From Methylocystis echinoides (GTDB lineage: Bacteria; Pseudomonadota; Alphaproteobacteria; Rhizobiales; Beijerinckiaceae): a stretch of DNA of 64,000 nt. The DNA lies in assembly GCF_027923385.1 (NCBI RefSeq), contig NZ_BSEC01000001.1, positions 3,260,001 through 3,324,000 on the forward strand. The letters are read 5' to 3'. Position 1 is the stretch's first letter; every line of letters starts with the position of its first letter. A model generated the notes under the pieces. That model did not search any database, was not told where the DNA came from, and saw only the letters and a list, made by a program, of their open reading frames with translations. The position numbers and the translations under genes are program-made. Of this stretch, positions 44,456 through 52,234 are shown one piece after another.

Positions 44456-45256
44456 TTGAGCACGATCCCGAAGCTGCTTTCCATCGCGGGCTCGGACCCA
44501 TCCGGCGGCGCCGGCGCGCAGGCGGACATCAAGACCTTCGCCGCCTTCGGCTGCTACGGCATGGCGGCGATCACGGCGCTGACGGCCCAGAACACGCGGG
44601 GCGTCATCGCCGCCTGGCCGGTCGCCGCCGACATCGTCGCCGCTCAGATCGTCGCCGTGATGACCGACATCCGGCCGGACGCCATCAAGATCGGCATGAT
44701 CGCGACGCCCGACATCGCCGCCGCCGTCGCATCGGCGCTTGGCGCCTCCCCGCGCAATGTCGTTCTCGATCCCGTGCTCATCCCGACGCAGGGCGTCAGC
44801 CTCGCCGCCGCCGGGCTGGAGCGCGCGCTGCTCGTGAATCTCCTGCCCCTCGCCCGCCTCGTCACACCCAATATTTTCGAGGCCGCCGCGCTGACCGAGA
44901 CCCCGCAGGCGCGGGGCGTCGACGGGATGACGGCGCAGGCGCGCCTGCTGATCGAAGCCGGCGCGAAAGCCGTTCTGGTGAAGGGCGGCCACCTCGCCGG
45001 CGCGCCGGTCGACGTGCTTGTCTGCGATGGCGAGACTCGCCTGTTCCATGGCCGCCGCATCGACACGCGCCACACCCATGGCACGGGCTGCGCGCTCTCC
45101 GCCGCCATCGCCGCCGAGCTGGGCAAAGGCGCGGCGCTCGTCGACGCCATTGCGACGGCGAAAGTCTGGCTGGAAGGCGCGCTGGAGGCAGCCGAGGCGC
45201 TGCGACTCGGCGAGGGACGCGGCCCGCCGGATCATTTTTTCACTTATCGCTCTTGA
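44456..45256 (+). CDS. thiD: Bifunctional HMP kinase / HMP-phosphate kinase
   Basis: 266 residues from a TTG. The ribokinase-fold motifs are in place: IAGSDPSGGAGAQADIKTF at the N-terminus, LVKGGHL in the middle, and the anion-hole GTGCALSAAIAAELGKG at about residues 204-220. ThiD phosphorylates 4-amino-5-hydroxymethyl-2-methylpyrimidine twice to give the pyrimidine precursor of thiamine. No TPP riboswitch is visible upstream, so the gene is probably constitutive here. No other thi gene is in the window. Confidence 0.95.
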   Translation: MSTIPKLLSIAGSDPSGGAGAQADIKTFAAFGCYGMAAITALTAQNTRGVIAAWPVAADIVAAQIVAVMTDIRPDAIKIGMIATPDIAAAVASALGASPRNVVLDPVLIPTQGVSLAAAGLERALLVNLLPLARLVTPNIFEAAALTETPQARGVDGMTAQARLLIEAGAKAVLVKGGHLAGAPVDVLVCDGETRLFHGRRIDTRHTHGTGCALSAAIAAELGKGAALVDAIATAKVWLEGALEAAEALRLGEGRGPPDHFFTYRS

Positions 45257-45290
45257 GACCTCGCGCGCGACAGCACGCGCCCCATCGCAT

Positions 45291-45308
45291 CTGTCACGTT
45301 TGTGACAG
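45291..45308 (+). promoter_or_regulatory. Symmetric operator upstream of the Pro/Asn-rich gene
   Basis: CTGTCACGTTTGTGACAG is a perfect 7+4+7 inverted repeat. A TAACAT -10-like hexamer lies at 45328-45333, so the repeat centre would be near -40 from the transcript start, the position of a class II activator site. The size and CTGT...ACAG ends recall LuxR-type or CRP/FNR-type sites. It may also act as a thiD terminator, but no T run follows. Confidence 0.5.
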
Positions 45309-45365
45309 CAGGCCCGCGTGGCGGCGCTAACATGGGGTATTGGAAATAATTTGGAGAGATCCGAG

Positions 45366-46226
45366 ATGTCCGGCATTTCCTCGAACACTCCCGCTCAGCA
45401 CAATCCGACCATTAACACTCCGCAGCCGAATAACACGCCGACGCCAACCCCTAGCGCCCAGGTCATCCCGACGTCTCAGGCGCCGTCCCCCTCGGCCTTC
45501 AGGAGGGATAATTCGCCCGCCCAACGCGACTTCGCCAACAGTCTCTCCCTCACCCCGCAGAAAAGACAAATGCTGCTCAGCCACTTCAATGCAAAAGTTA
45601 AGAATTCATCTGGCTCGCCCACTGATCGGGTGCGTATTGATGCGAGTAGAAACTTCCTGAACCGATATCTTGGCCAGGAAGAGCAGCCCCCGTCCGCATC
45701 GCCGTCGCCGTCACCTTTGCCTCCCCGTTCACCTTCGCCATCACCAGTCCCCGATGATGGCTCGTTCGATCCCGATAGGTTCGACTCAGAGGATGTCTCC
45801 GACGCTGATTACGAGTTCGTGGACAGCGACGACGACGATCTTGATGTGGATGGCCTCACCCAGGCGGAAAAAGACGAATTGAGCCAGCTAATGCGAGACA
45901 CGCCGCAGGACCAGCAGTCGCGGTTCCCGGGCGCCCCCTCCTCCAGAAACAACAGCGGGGGAGACCGCAACATCGGTCTCGACCTCCCAGCGATGATGGC
46001 GCCAGCGCCGGAAACATTCTCAGATACGGAAATCGATGATGCCTTGGCCGAGTTCGACGCACTTGTCGACGACATCGCAAATCTTTCGGGCATAGGAAAC
46101 CTTACTCCTGATCTCGAAGCCGAACTTGACACGTTCCTGGAGGCGTTCGAACAGGGACAGAGCGCGGACACCGCACGGCCTAACCCTGCGCCACGAAACA
46201 ACAGCCGGGGAGACACAGACGGCTGA
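45366..46226 (+). CDS. Pro/Asn/Ser-rich, acidic protein of unknown function (effector-like)
   Basis: 286 residues from an ATG with GGAGAG eight bases upstream. Residues 1-55 are disordered and rich in Asn, Thr, Pro and Ser. A helical part follows (SLTPQKRQMLLSHFNAKV, DASRNFLNRYLG). Then comes a Pro/Ser repeat (PSPSPLPPRSPSPSPVP), a run of acidic residues (DSDDDDLDVDG) and an acidic helical end (DDALAEFDALVDDIA, DLEAELDTFLEAFEQG). No signal peptide, no membrane helix and no cysteine. Base composition and codon use look less GC-biased than the neighbours. I recognise no family. The unstructured N-terminus is what one sees in type III or IV secreted effectors, but no secretion genes are in the window. 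Confidence 0.7.
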   Translation: MSGISSNTPAQHNPTINTPQPNNTPTPTPSAQVIPTSQAPSPSAFRRDNSPAQRDFANSLSLTPQKRQMLLSHFNAKVKNSSGSPTDRVRIDASRNFLNRYLGQEEQPPSASPSPSPLPPRSPSPSPVPDDGSFDPDRFDSEDVSDADYEFVDSDDDDLDVDGLTQAEKDELSQLMRDTPQDQQSRFPGAPSSRNNSGGDRNIGLDLPAMMAPAPETFSDTEIDDALAEFDALVDDIANLSGIGNLTPDLEAELDTFLEAFEQGQSADTARPNPAPRNNSRGDTDG

Positions 46227-46245
46227 CGATCATCTCCCGTCGACA

Positions 46246-46275
46246 GGAGCCGAAGCGATTGCGCGCTTCGGCTCC
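46246..46275. terminator. Hairpin after the Pro/Asn-rich gene
   Basis: Perfect 12-bp stem ggagccgaagcg / cgcttcggctcc with a 6-base loop. No T run, so intrinsic termination is uncertain. Confidence 0.5.
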
Positions 46276-46366
46276 GCGAGAATTTGCTACGTAATACTAC
46301 GTATTCAGGCACGTGCGGCGACGGGCTAGGCAAAAGCCTTTGGCGATATCCGGGCAGGAGCCGCGC

Positions 46367-47089
46367 ATGACGTCAGTGAGTTCACCCGCCGCGCTTTCCA
46401 CGATTGGCAAGGACAGGATTTTCTACACCGCCATGGCGGCGGCCATGGCCGTGACCGTCTTCGTCGGCTTCGCGCCGACCTTCTTCTTGAAGCTGTTCAC
46501 TGCGTCGCCGCCGCTCAGCCCGCTCCTGCACGTGCATGGCGCGGCCTTCGCGGCCTGGTATGCGCTCTTCTTCACACAGACCCGGCTCATCGCAACCGAC
46601 CGCCCCGATCTGCATCGCCGCCTCGGGCTTGCGGGCTTCGGCCTCGCCATCGCCATGGTGGTTCTCGGCGTCGCGGCGGCGGTGATGGCGATCCGCAACA
46701 ATCACACGCCGCCGGGTCTCGATCCGCGATCCTTTCTGGTCCTGCCCTTCTTCGGCATCACGGTCTTCGCGGTGCTGACGGCGGCCGGGTTTGTCATGCG
46801 CAAGCGCCGCGAGACGCACAAGCGGCTGATGCTGCTCGCCAGCATCGCCATGCTCGACGCCGCCATCGCCCGCATCCCCGGCGTCTTCGCCGTGGGCGGC
46901 CCGCTGGCGAGCTTCGGGCTTCAGGACCTCTTCGTGATCGCCTGCATCGCCTATGATTTCTCGACGCGGCGGCGCGTGCATCCGGCCTATCTCTTCGGCG
47001 GCCTGTTCATCCTCGCCATGCAGCCGCTGCGGATCATCGTCTCGCAGCAGCCCTGGTGGCTGGCCTTCGGTGACTGGCTGAAGGGCTGA
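46367..47089 (+). CDS. Conserved-looking multi-pass membrane protein
   Basis: 240 residues from the ATG at 46367 with AGGAG seven bases upstream. About seven membrane helices. HVHGAAFAAWYALFFTQTRLI and RPDLHRRLGLAGFGLA carry three histidines that could bind haem or a metal, and KRRETHKRLMLLASIAMLDAAIARIP adds another His. Proteins with this His pattern are widespread, with no assigned function. Composition is like the core genome, so it separates the two unusual genes. Confidence 0.75.
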   Translation: MTSVSSPAALSTIGKDRIFYTAMAAAMAVTVFVGFAPTFFLKLFTASPPLSPLLHVHGAAFAAWYALFFTQTRLIATDRPDLHRRLGLAGFGLAIAMVVLGVAAAVMAIRNNHTPPGLDPRSFLVLPFFGITVFAVLTAAGFVMRKRRETHKRLMLLASIAMLDAAIARIPGVFAVGGPLASFGLQDLFVIACIAYDFSTRRRVHPAYLFGGLFILAMQPLRIIVSQQPWWLAFGDWLKG

Positions 47090-47092
47090 CCC

Positions 47093-47222
47093 CTCATCCG
47101 ACCCTCCCTTCGCGAGGGCCACCTTCTCCCGCAAGGTGAGAAGGTGTGATCACCGGACTGGCGACGTGGCTCCCTTCTCCCCTTGTGGGAGAACGCAGCG
47201 CGAAGCGCCGGATGAGGGCTCA
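47093..47222. repeat. Intergenic mosaic repeat upstream of the large N/P-rich gene
   Basis: Arms 'ctcatccgaccc' and 'gcgccggatgaggg' with internal hairpin units 'cttctcccgcaaggtgagaagg' type. The right half (cttctccccttg...gcgccggatgaggg) is nearly the same as 59977-60025. The remaining 180 bases up to 47402 show no clear promoter or operator. Confidence 0.8.
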
Positions 47223-47402
47223 CCCGCCCGGCGCCGCCTTCACCACTGCGATGCGCGCCGGCGGGGACGGCTACCTTCACACGAAATTTCGGCGCGCCCA
47301 CAACCTCCCGCTAGTTTCGCTGTGCTGTCGCCGGACGCAAGCTGGTCCCCGAGCCCGCGCCGGGTTTCTCCGACGCAATGGACCACGTGCGGAAGAACGC
47401 AG

Positions 47403-50201
47403 ATGTCTGACCCCATCAACTCCTACGGGGCGCGGTCGCAAACTTCTTCTACCACCCAATTACAGGGCGCGACGGGCAATCAAATCCCCCAAACCAATCA
47501 GAATAATACGCTACCAAGCGCAAATTCTTTCATCACGACCCCGAGCCAGTTGAATTTTCACAACACACTGGCCAGCATCCCGGCCTGGCCCGCCACTCAA
47601 CCGCCGCCGCAAACCGGCTACAGCAGCGGTGGCGCCGCCAGCACAAATTCTGACCCTGCCAGCAATTATTACAATAATCCAAATTTGGGTAACACCAACA
47701 CCCAAAGCGGCCCGAGCGCCTATCCGTACAGTCAAGGCCACCAAACCACTCGGCTGACAGCTGGAACGGATGCTGAAAAATTTTATCACATAACAAACAA
47801 ATATACTGGAGACACAGACGTAGTTCCGGCCAATCAACTCGCTAACTTTAGTGACCCCCGCCACTACGATGTGGAGCTTGTTACCCCCGCAGACTCCCCC
47901 ACGGGACCGTCTGGCGCGCCTCCTCCGGCCTCGCACATTATTAACAACAACTCCTCAGCCGCTTTCGTACAGGGTGGCGCCTTTTCAGGACCCAGCAATG
48001 CGCCAGGCCCCTACTGGCAGGGAGGCGCCAATAACAGTAACAACACTTATCCAGCGAGCGCGCATCCCCATGGTTTTATGACTGGCTTCAACGCCGCTAC
48101 GCAAGTCGCCCCCGGCACGGCGCCTCCAAATTTCGATCAATCCTGGCAGCCGGGAGCGAACGCGCTTCCCTACGACACCTCATATCCAGATGACAATTAT
48201 AGCGCCTACGGCCAAAACTATCCGACACAATTACCGCCGCCCTGCCGCTATTATTCATCCCATCCCGAGACGGGGGAACTGACGGAAATCGCTTATTACG
48301 AGATCGAAGAGGCCCAGTGGGCCGGCTATGATGTCTTCGAAGCGCGCTTAGACTTCGATGATAGTTATTACTCATCATTCGATCCGAACGCGTCCGACCT
48401 CCATCAGACAGACAACCAAAATGATTATCCTGCGCATGTCTACAATATCAACAACCAAAACTATCCCGCGAACCCGCATTCCAATTTTTATCCGAACAGC
48501 TTCAACTCCGCTGCGCCAGTCGCCCCCAATCCGACCGGCGCCAATGCCAACTACGGCAACCACCTTTCCATAGCGCATTCGAATCTAGAGCAGCAGCAGC
48601 CTCAGCCCTGGAACGACAGCGCGCTCCCCTCCGCGCCGGCGTCCGTCGCGCCTCCAACTGCGTCGAACACAACGCAGCAGCAGGACCGGGCCCCTCCATT
48701 ACAATCTACGCCCATCCCCGCAAACGACAGCGCGCCCCCCACCGATCCGCAGCCTATTACTCCTGTCGGCGTTAACCTCGGGCGATCCGCCAATGACGCG
48801 TTGTCTCCCTCGCCTCCATTGCAAGGCCAGACTGAGCCGTTCGATCATGGGGCCGGCAACACAGAAATGCCTGCCCCGCCTTCGCCATACGTCGTGCCCG
48901 GCGGAGCGCCGGCGTCAAGGGACTCTTATACTCCGCGGGAGCCTGCGCCGGTATCCGGTTCCGATTCACCGTCTCTAAGCAGCATCATACGGCGCGTTCC
49001 AATGCCAAGCCGCCTGAAATCAAGCCTTGGCGCGATGCCCCCGAACGCTGCGCCGCTCCCCACCGCGCCGGCGTCCGTCGCGCCTCCAACTGCGTCGAAC
49101 ACATCCACACCTAATAAGGGATTCGGCTCGACAGCCTTTCAGATAAACGCAGACCCGCCGTCAACGAATAATACAAACAACCCGATCTATCCGTCGAGCA
49201 GCACTGACAACTTTCCGGAAGCCCAACAGTCTGGTGCAGGCGGCAATAACAACTATTTCGACAGTGACACGCAACACGACGTCCAACTCCCGTTACAGCA
49301 GTGGCCGGGCGTCTCACGCTCGACTGGGCCGGGCTGGACCGACATCACAACAACGCCCGTCCCCGCTTCGCCTAACGTCACACCCCGCAGAATGCCAGAG
49401 CCCGTCGCGCCTCGCATTGCGACGAACACATCCACAAATTGGCCGGGTGGCCCGAAGCAACCATCCGCGAGCGCGTCCTCCTACAACACCATTACGAACA
49501 GTATGGGCGATCAATCCACCGTTCAGACGATACCCGTCTCCGAATTGCAAAGCGCAAATGCCTCGAGCAACTCGACGAATCCGCCATCCAAAAAGCGCAA
49601 GCGCCTGGCCGAACGCGACGTTCGGAGCATCGCGCCGCCGATCAATATGAAATACCCGAAGACTCGCGACCCTTCCGATATCCCGGGTTTCAACGACCTT
49701 TCAGCAGGCGCCCAGACGCTCGTGCAAGAGAAGCTATCGCTTCTCCGACAACCGAAAATCCAGAAACAACCCGACGCGCGAATTTGGGGCGACGATAACG
49801 CAAAAGAAGCGATTCGCTTCCTGTCCTCGCATTACCCATGGTCACGGAAAGACCTTGCATCAGTTTTCGGTTGCAGTCCGATGACCATTTCTAGAGTTGT
49901 AGCACAAGGGGAGTTTGAACCTTTTGATGCGCCCCTCCCAGGTGACGCGCCGGTCGTTGCTCAGGAAATATGGACTTGCATGAAGGACGGTGTTCGTTAC
50001 GGACAAGGCCAAATTTTTAATGGGGTCAACGATTTCAGCGAGGCAGAGCGAGAGGCTATTGCGTATCTATATCGCCAAAGAAACTATTCAGCGCCATCGC
50101 TTGCAGCCCCGTTCGGAGCACCGGACCAATGCATCAGATATGTGGTACGGTCTTACGAGAGAAGCAGGGCGCGCACCGAACCCAACTCCGGCAACAAATA
50201 A
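47403..50201 (+). CDS. Large Asn/Pro/Gln/Tyr-rich protein with KKRKR cluster and tandem C-terminal HTH units
   Basis: 932 residues from the ATG at 47403 (GGAAG upstream); 89 upstream codons in frame are repeat-derived and discarded. Residues 1-725 are low-complexity and probably disordered: rich in Asn, Pro, Ser, Thr, Gln and Tyr, with an exact internal repeat APASVAPPTASNT. Residues 730-734 are KKRKR, like a monopartite nuclear localisation signal. Residues 802-835 (EAIRFLSS... FGCSPMTISRVV) form a helix-turn-helix unit; residues 884-917 (EAIAYLYR... FGAPDQCIRYVV) align with it without gaps, 12 of 34 identical. No signal peptide or membrane helix. DNA is visibly less GC-rich than its surroundings. 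No family recognised; DNA binding is inferred, host targeting is speculative. Confidence 0.72.
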   Translation: MSDPINSYGARSQTSSTTQLQGATGNQIPQTNQNNTLPSANSFITTPSQLNFHNTLASIPAWPATQPPPQTGYSSGGAASTNSDPASNYYNNPNLGNTNTQSGPSAYPYSQGHQTTRLTAGTDAEKFYHITNKYTGDTDVVPANQLANFSDPRHYDVELVTPADSPTGPSGAPPPASHIINNNSSAAFVQGGAFSGPSNAPGPYWQGGANNSNNTYPASAHPHGFMTGFNAATQVAPGTAPPNFDQSWQPGANALPYDTSYPDDNYSAYGQNYPTQLPPPCRYYSSHPETGELTEIAYYEIEEAQWAGYDVFEARLDFDDSYYSSFDPNASDLHQTDNQNDYPAHVYNINNQNYPANPHSNFYPNSFNSAAPVAPNPTGANANYGNHLSIAHSNLEQQQPQPWNDSALPSAPASVAPPTASNTTQQQDRAPPLQSTPIPANDSAPPTDPQPITPVGVNLGRSANDALSPSPPLQGQTEPFDHGAGNTEMPAPPSPYVVPGGAPASRDSYTPREPAPVSGSDSPSLSSIIRRVPMPSRLKSSLGAMPPNAAPLPTAPASVAPPTASNTSTPNKGFGSTAFQINADPPSTNNTNNPIYPSSSTDNFPEAQQSGAGGNNNYFDSDTQHDVQLPLQQWPGVSRSTGPGWTDITTTPVPASPNVTPRRMPEPVAPRIATNTSTNWPGGPKQPSASASSYNTITNSMGDQSTVQTIPVSELQSANASSNSTNPPSKKRKRLAERDVRSIAPPINMKYPKTRDPSDIPGFNDLSAGAQTLVQEKLSLLRQPKIQKQPDARIWGDDNAKEAIRFLSSHYPWSRKDLASVFGCSPMTISRVVAQGEFEPFDAPLPGDAPVVAQEIWTCMKDGVRYGQGQIFNGVNDFSEAEREAIAYLYRQRNYSAPSLAAPFGAPDQCIRYVVRSYERSRARTEPNSGNK
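48631..48671 (+). repeat. Internal 41-base direct repeat, copy 1
   Basis: Identical to 49063-49103 and extendable upstream to about 50 bases with one mismatch. The copies are 432 bases (144 codons) apart, so the reading frame is kept. Confidence 0.95.
49063..49103 (+). repeat. Internal 41-base direct repeat, copy 2
   Basis: Second copy of the 48631-48671 repeat. A third, degenerate version (cgtcgcgcctcgcattgcg, followed by aacacatccaca) starts near 49397. Confidence 0.95.
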
Positions 50202-50243
50202 CCTCCGCCCCCACCCCGAAGGGCGCCCCCGCCCCTTTGGGCG

Positions 50244-50693
50244 TCACCCGTTCAGCGCCGCCTTCACCGCCGCGCTCGCCTTGGCGAAATCGATGCGGCC
50301 GGTGTATTTCGCCTTCAGCGCCGCCACCACCTTGCCCATGTCCTTGATCGACGCCGCGCCGGCCTCCGCGATCGCGGCCTTCACGGCCTCGGCGACCTCG
50401 GCCTCGGAAAGCTGCTGCGGCAGATAGGCGGAGATCACGGCGATCTCGCTCTTTTCCTTGTCGGCGAGGTCCTGGCGGCCGGCCTTCTCGTAGATGTCGA
50501 GCGATTCCTGCCGGCTCTTGATCATCTTCTGGAGCAGGGCGAGGATATCGTCCTCGGAGAGCGTCTTGCCGGCGCCGCGGGCCTCGATGTCCTTGTCCTT
50601 GAGCGCGGCGTTGATCAGCCGCAGGGCGTCCACCGTAGCGCGGTCGCCGGCCTTCATGGCGGTCTTGAGGTCCTGTGTGATCTTCTCGCGCAT
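50244..50693 (-). CDS. GatB/YqeY domain protein
   Basis: 149 residues from the ATG at 50693 (MREKITQDLKTAMKAGD); two upstream ATGs are less likely. All-helical, with LRLINAALKDKDIEARG, LLQKMIKSRQESLDIYEKAGR, YLPQQLSEAEV and a C-terminal GRIDFAKASAAVKAAL that matches the YqeY family. The domain is the tRNA-binding tail of GatB; stand-alone members have no settled function. It is divergent from carA, the usual order in Alphaproteobacteria. Confidence 0.92.
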   Translation of the reverse strand: MREKITQDLKTAMKAGDRATVDALRLINAALKDKDIEARGAGKTLSEDDILALLQKMIKSRQESLDIYEKAGRQDLADKEKSEIAVISAYLPQQLSEAEVAEAVKAAIAEAGAASIKDMGKVVAALKAKYTGRIDFAKASAAVKAALNG

Positions 50694-50864
50694 GGGCGTT
50701 TCCGGGGTTTCCATTTCGGGGGCGGATGGATTACATCCGTGAGGCTCAAATTCTAGCGTCATGGCCGGACAGACCCCGGCGCGGCGCCCGCGTGAGGCGG
50801 GGCATGACGCGCGGGCGGGCGGCTGTCAATAGCGGCCCCCGACGGAACGCAGACGGACGGTGAG

Positions 50865-52055
50865 ATGACCCTCGATCAGGACAATGGCTGGACGAAACCC
50901 GTGCACACCGGCCTGCTGGTGCTCGCAAGCGGCGAAGTTATCGAGGGTTTCGGCCTCGGCGCCGTCGGCGAGGCGGTGGGCGAGGTGTGCTTCAACACGG
51001 CCATGACCGGCTATCAGGAAATCCTCACCGACCCCTCCTACGCCGCCCAGATCGTGACCTTCACCTTCCCCCATATCGGCAATGTGGGCGCGAATGACGA
51101 GGACATCGAGACCGTCGACATGGCGAAAAGCGCCGGAGCTGTCGGCGCGATCTTCGGCCAGCCGGTGACCGACCCCTCGAATTTCCGCGCCGAATCGACG
51201 CTGACCGACTGGCTGGCGACGCGCGGGATCATCGCCCTTTACGGGATCGACACCCGCGCCCTGACCGCGCTGATCCGCGAGCGCGGCATGCAGAACGCGG
51301 TGATCGCCTATGCGCCCGACGGCAAGTTCGATATTCCGGCGCTGAAGGCGAAGGCCGCCGAGTGGCCGGGCATCGACGGTATGGACCTCGTGCCCTCGGT
51401 CGGCTCGAAAGAGGGCTACGACTGGACCGAGACGCCCTGGCGGCTGGGCGCCGGCTATGGCGCCCGCGAGGGCCAGCCGAAATTCCGCGTCGTCGCCATC
51501 GACTATGGCGTGAAGCGCAACATCCTGCGCCTTCTGGCCGATCAGGGCTGCGAGGTGATCGTCGCCCCGGCGACGGCGACCAGCGCGCAGATTCTGGGTC
51601 TGAAGCCCGATGGCGTCTTCCTCTCCAACGGACCCGGCGATCCGGCCGAGACCGGCAAATACGCCACGCCGGTGATCCGCGACCTGCTGGCGGCGAAAGT
51701 GCCGACCTTCGGCATTTGCCTCGGCCATCAGATGATGGCGCTGGCCGTCGGCGCGAAGACGAAGAAAATGCCGCAGGGCCATCACGGCGCGAACCATCCG
51801 GTGAAGGATTTCACCACTGGCAAGGTGGAGATCGTGTCGATGAACCACGGCTTCGCGGTCGACCGCGACAGCCTGCCGGCCAATGCGGTGGAGACGCATC
51901 GTTCGCTGTTCGACGGCTCGAACTGTGGCATTGCGCTGACGGATCGTCCGGCCTTCTCGGTGCAGCACCATCCGGAGGCCTCGCCCGGCCCGCAGGACAG
52001 CCATTACCTGTTCCGGCGCTTTGTCGAGATGATGGAGAAGGCGAAGGCGGCGTAG
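50865..52055 (+). CDS. carA: Carbamoyl-phosphate synthase small (glutaminase) subunit
   Basis: 396 residues. The N-terminal CPSase small-chain domain has GEVCFNTAMTGYQEILTDPSY and GIDTRALT. The class I glutamine amidotransferase domain has SNGPGDP, the nucleophile Cys285 in FGICLGHQ, and His369/Glu371 in QHHPEASPGP. CarA releases ammonia from glutamine for CarB to make carbamoyl phosphate for pyrimidine and arginine synthesis. carB is not in the window; the next gene is unrelated. No arginine or pyrimidine leader peptide is evident in the 170-base upstream gap. Confidence 0.97.
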   Translation: MTLDQDNGWTKPVHTGLLVLASGEVIEGFGLGAVGEAVGEVCFNTAMTGYQEILTDPSYAAQIVTFTFPHIGNVGANDEDIETVDMAKSAGAVGAIFGQPVTDPSNFRAESTLTDWLATRGIIALYGIDTRALTALIRERGMQNAVIAYAPDGKFDIPALKAKAAEWPGIDGMDLVPSVGSKEGYDWTETPWRLGAGYGAREGQPKFRVVAIDYGVKRNILRLLADQGCEVIVAPATATSAQILGLKPDGVFLSNGPGDPAETGKYATPVIRDLLAAKVPTFGICLGHQMMALAVGAKTKKMPQGHHGANHPVKDFTTGKVEIVSMNHGFAVDRDSLPANAVETHRSLFDGSNCGIALTDRPAFSVQHHPEASPGPQDSHYLFRRFVEMMEKAKAA

Positions 52056-52065
52056 ACCAGCCCTC

Positions 52066-52234
52066 CCTTCGGCAAGAGCCCCCTCCCCACCCCTCCCCCG
52101 CTTCGCGGGAGAGGGAGCAGATTCGTGCCTTCATCGAGACTGCTGATCGCGAGCGTCCCCTCTCCCGCCATAGCCCGTCGAAAGACGGGCCTCTGAAGAC
52201 GCCCTATGGCGGTGGAGGGACAGGGAGGGGCCTC
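52066..52234. repeat. Composite intergenic repeat after carA
   Basis: Inverted copy of the 8503-8660 element. The 40 bases at 52151-52190 are the exact reverse complement of 8542-8581; outer arms (ccctccccacccctccc, cagggaggggcc) match with small differences. Confidence 0.9.

Noticed and set aside
45291..45308. Firm call of a LuxR quorum-sensing box
   Set aside because: Symmetry and position fit, but CRP/FNR-like or other dimeric regulators fit equally and no luxR/luxI gene is present.
47136..47402. 89-residue N-terminal extension of the N/P-rich protein
   Set aside because: The first part is the intergenic repeat read through; composition changes sharply at the ATG at 47403.
45366..50201. 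Prophage or integrative element
   Set aside because: No integrase, transposase, att-like repeat or tRNA was seen around it, and a core-like membrane gene and repeat lie inside. Transfer remains possible but no vehicle is visible.
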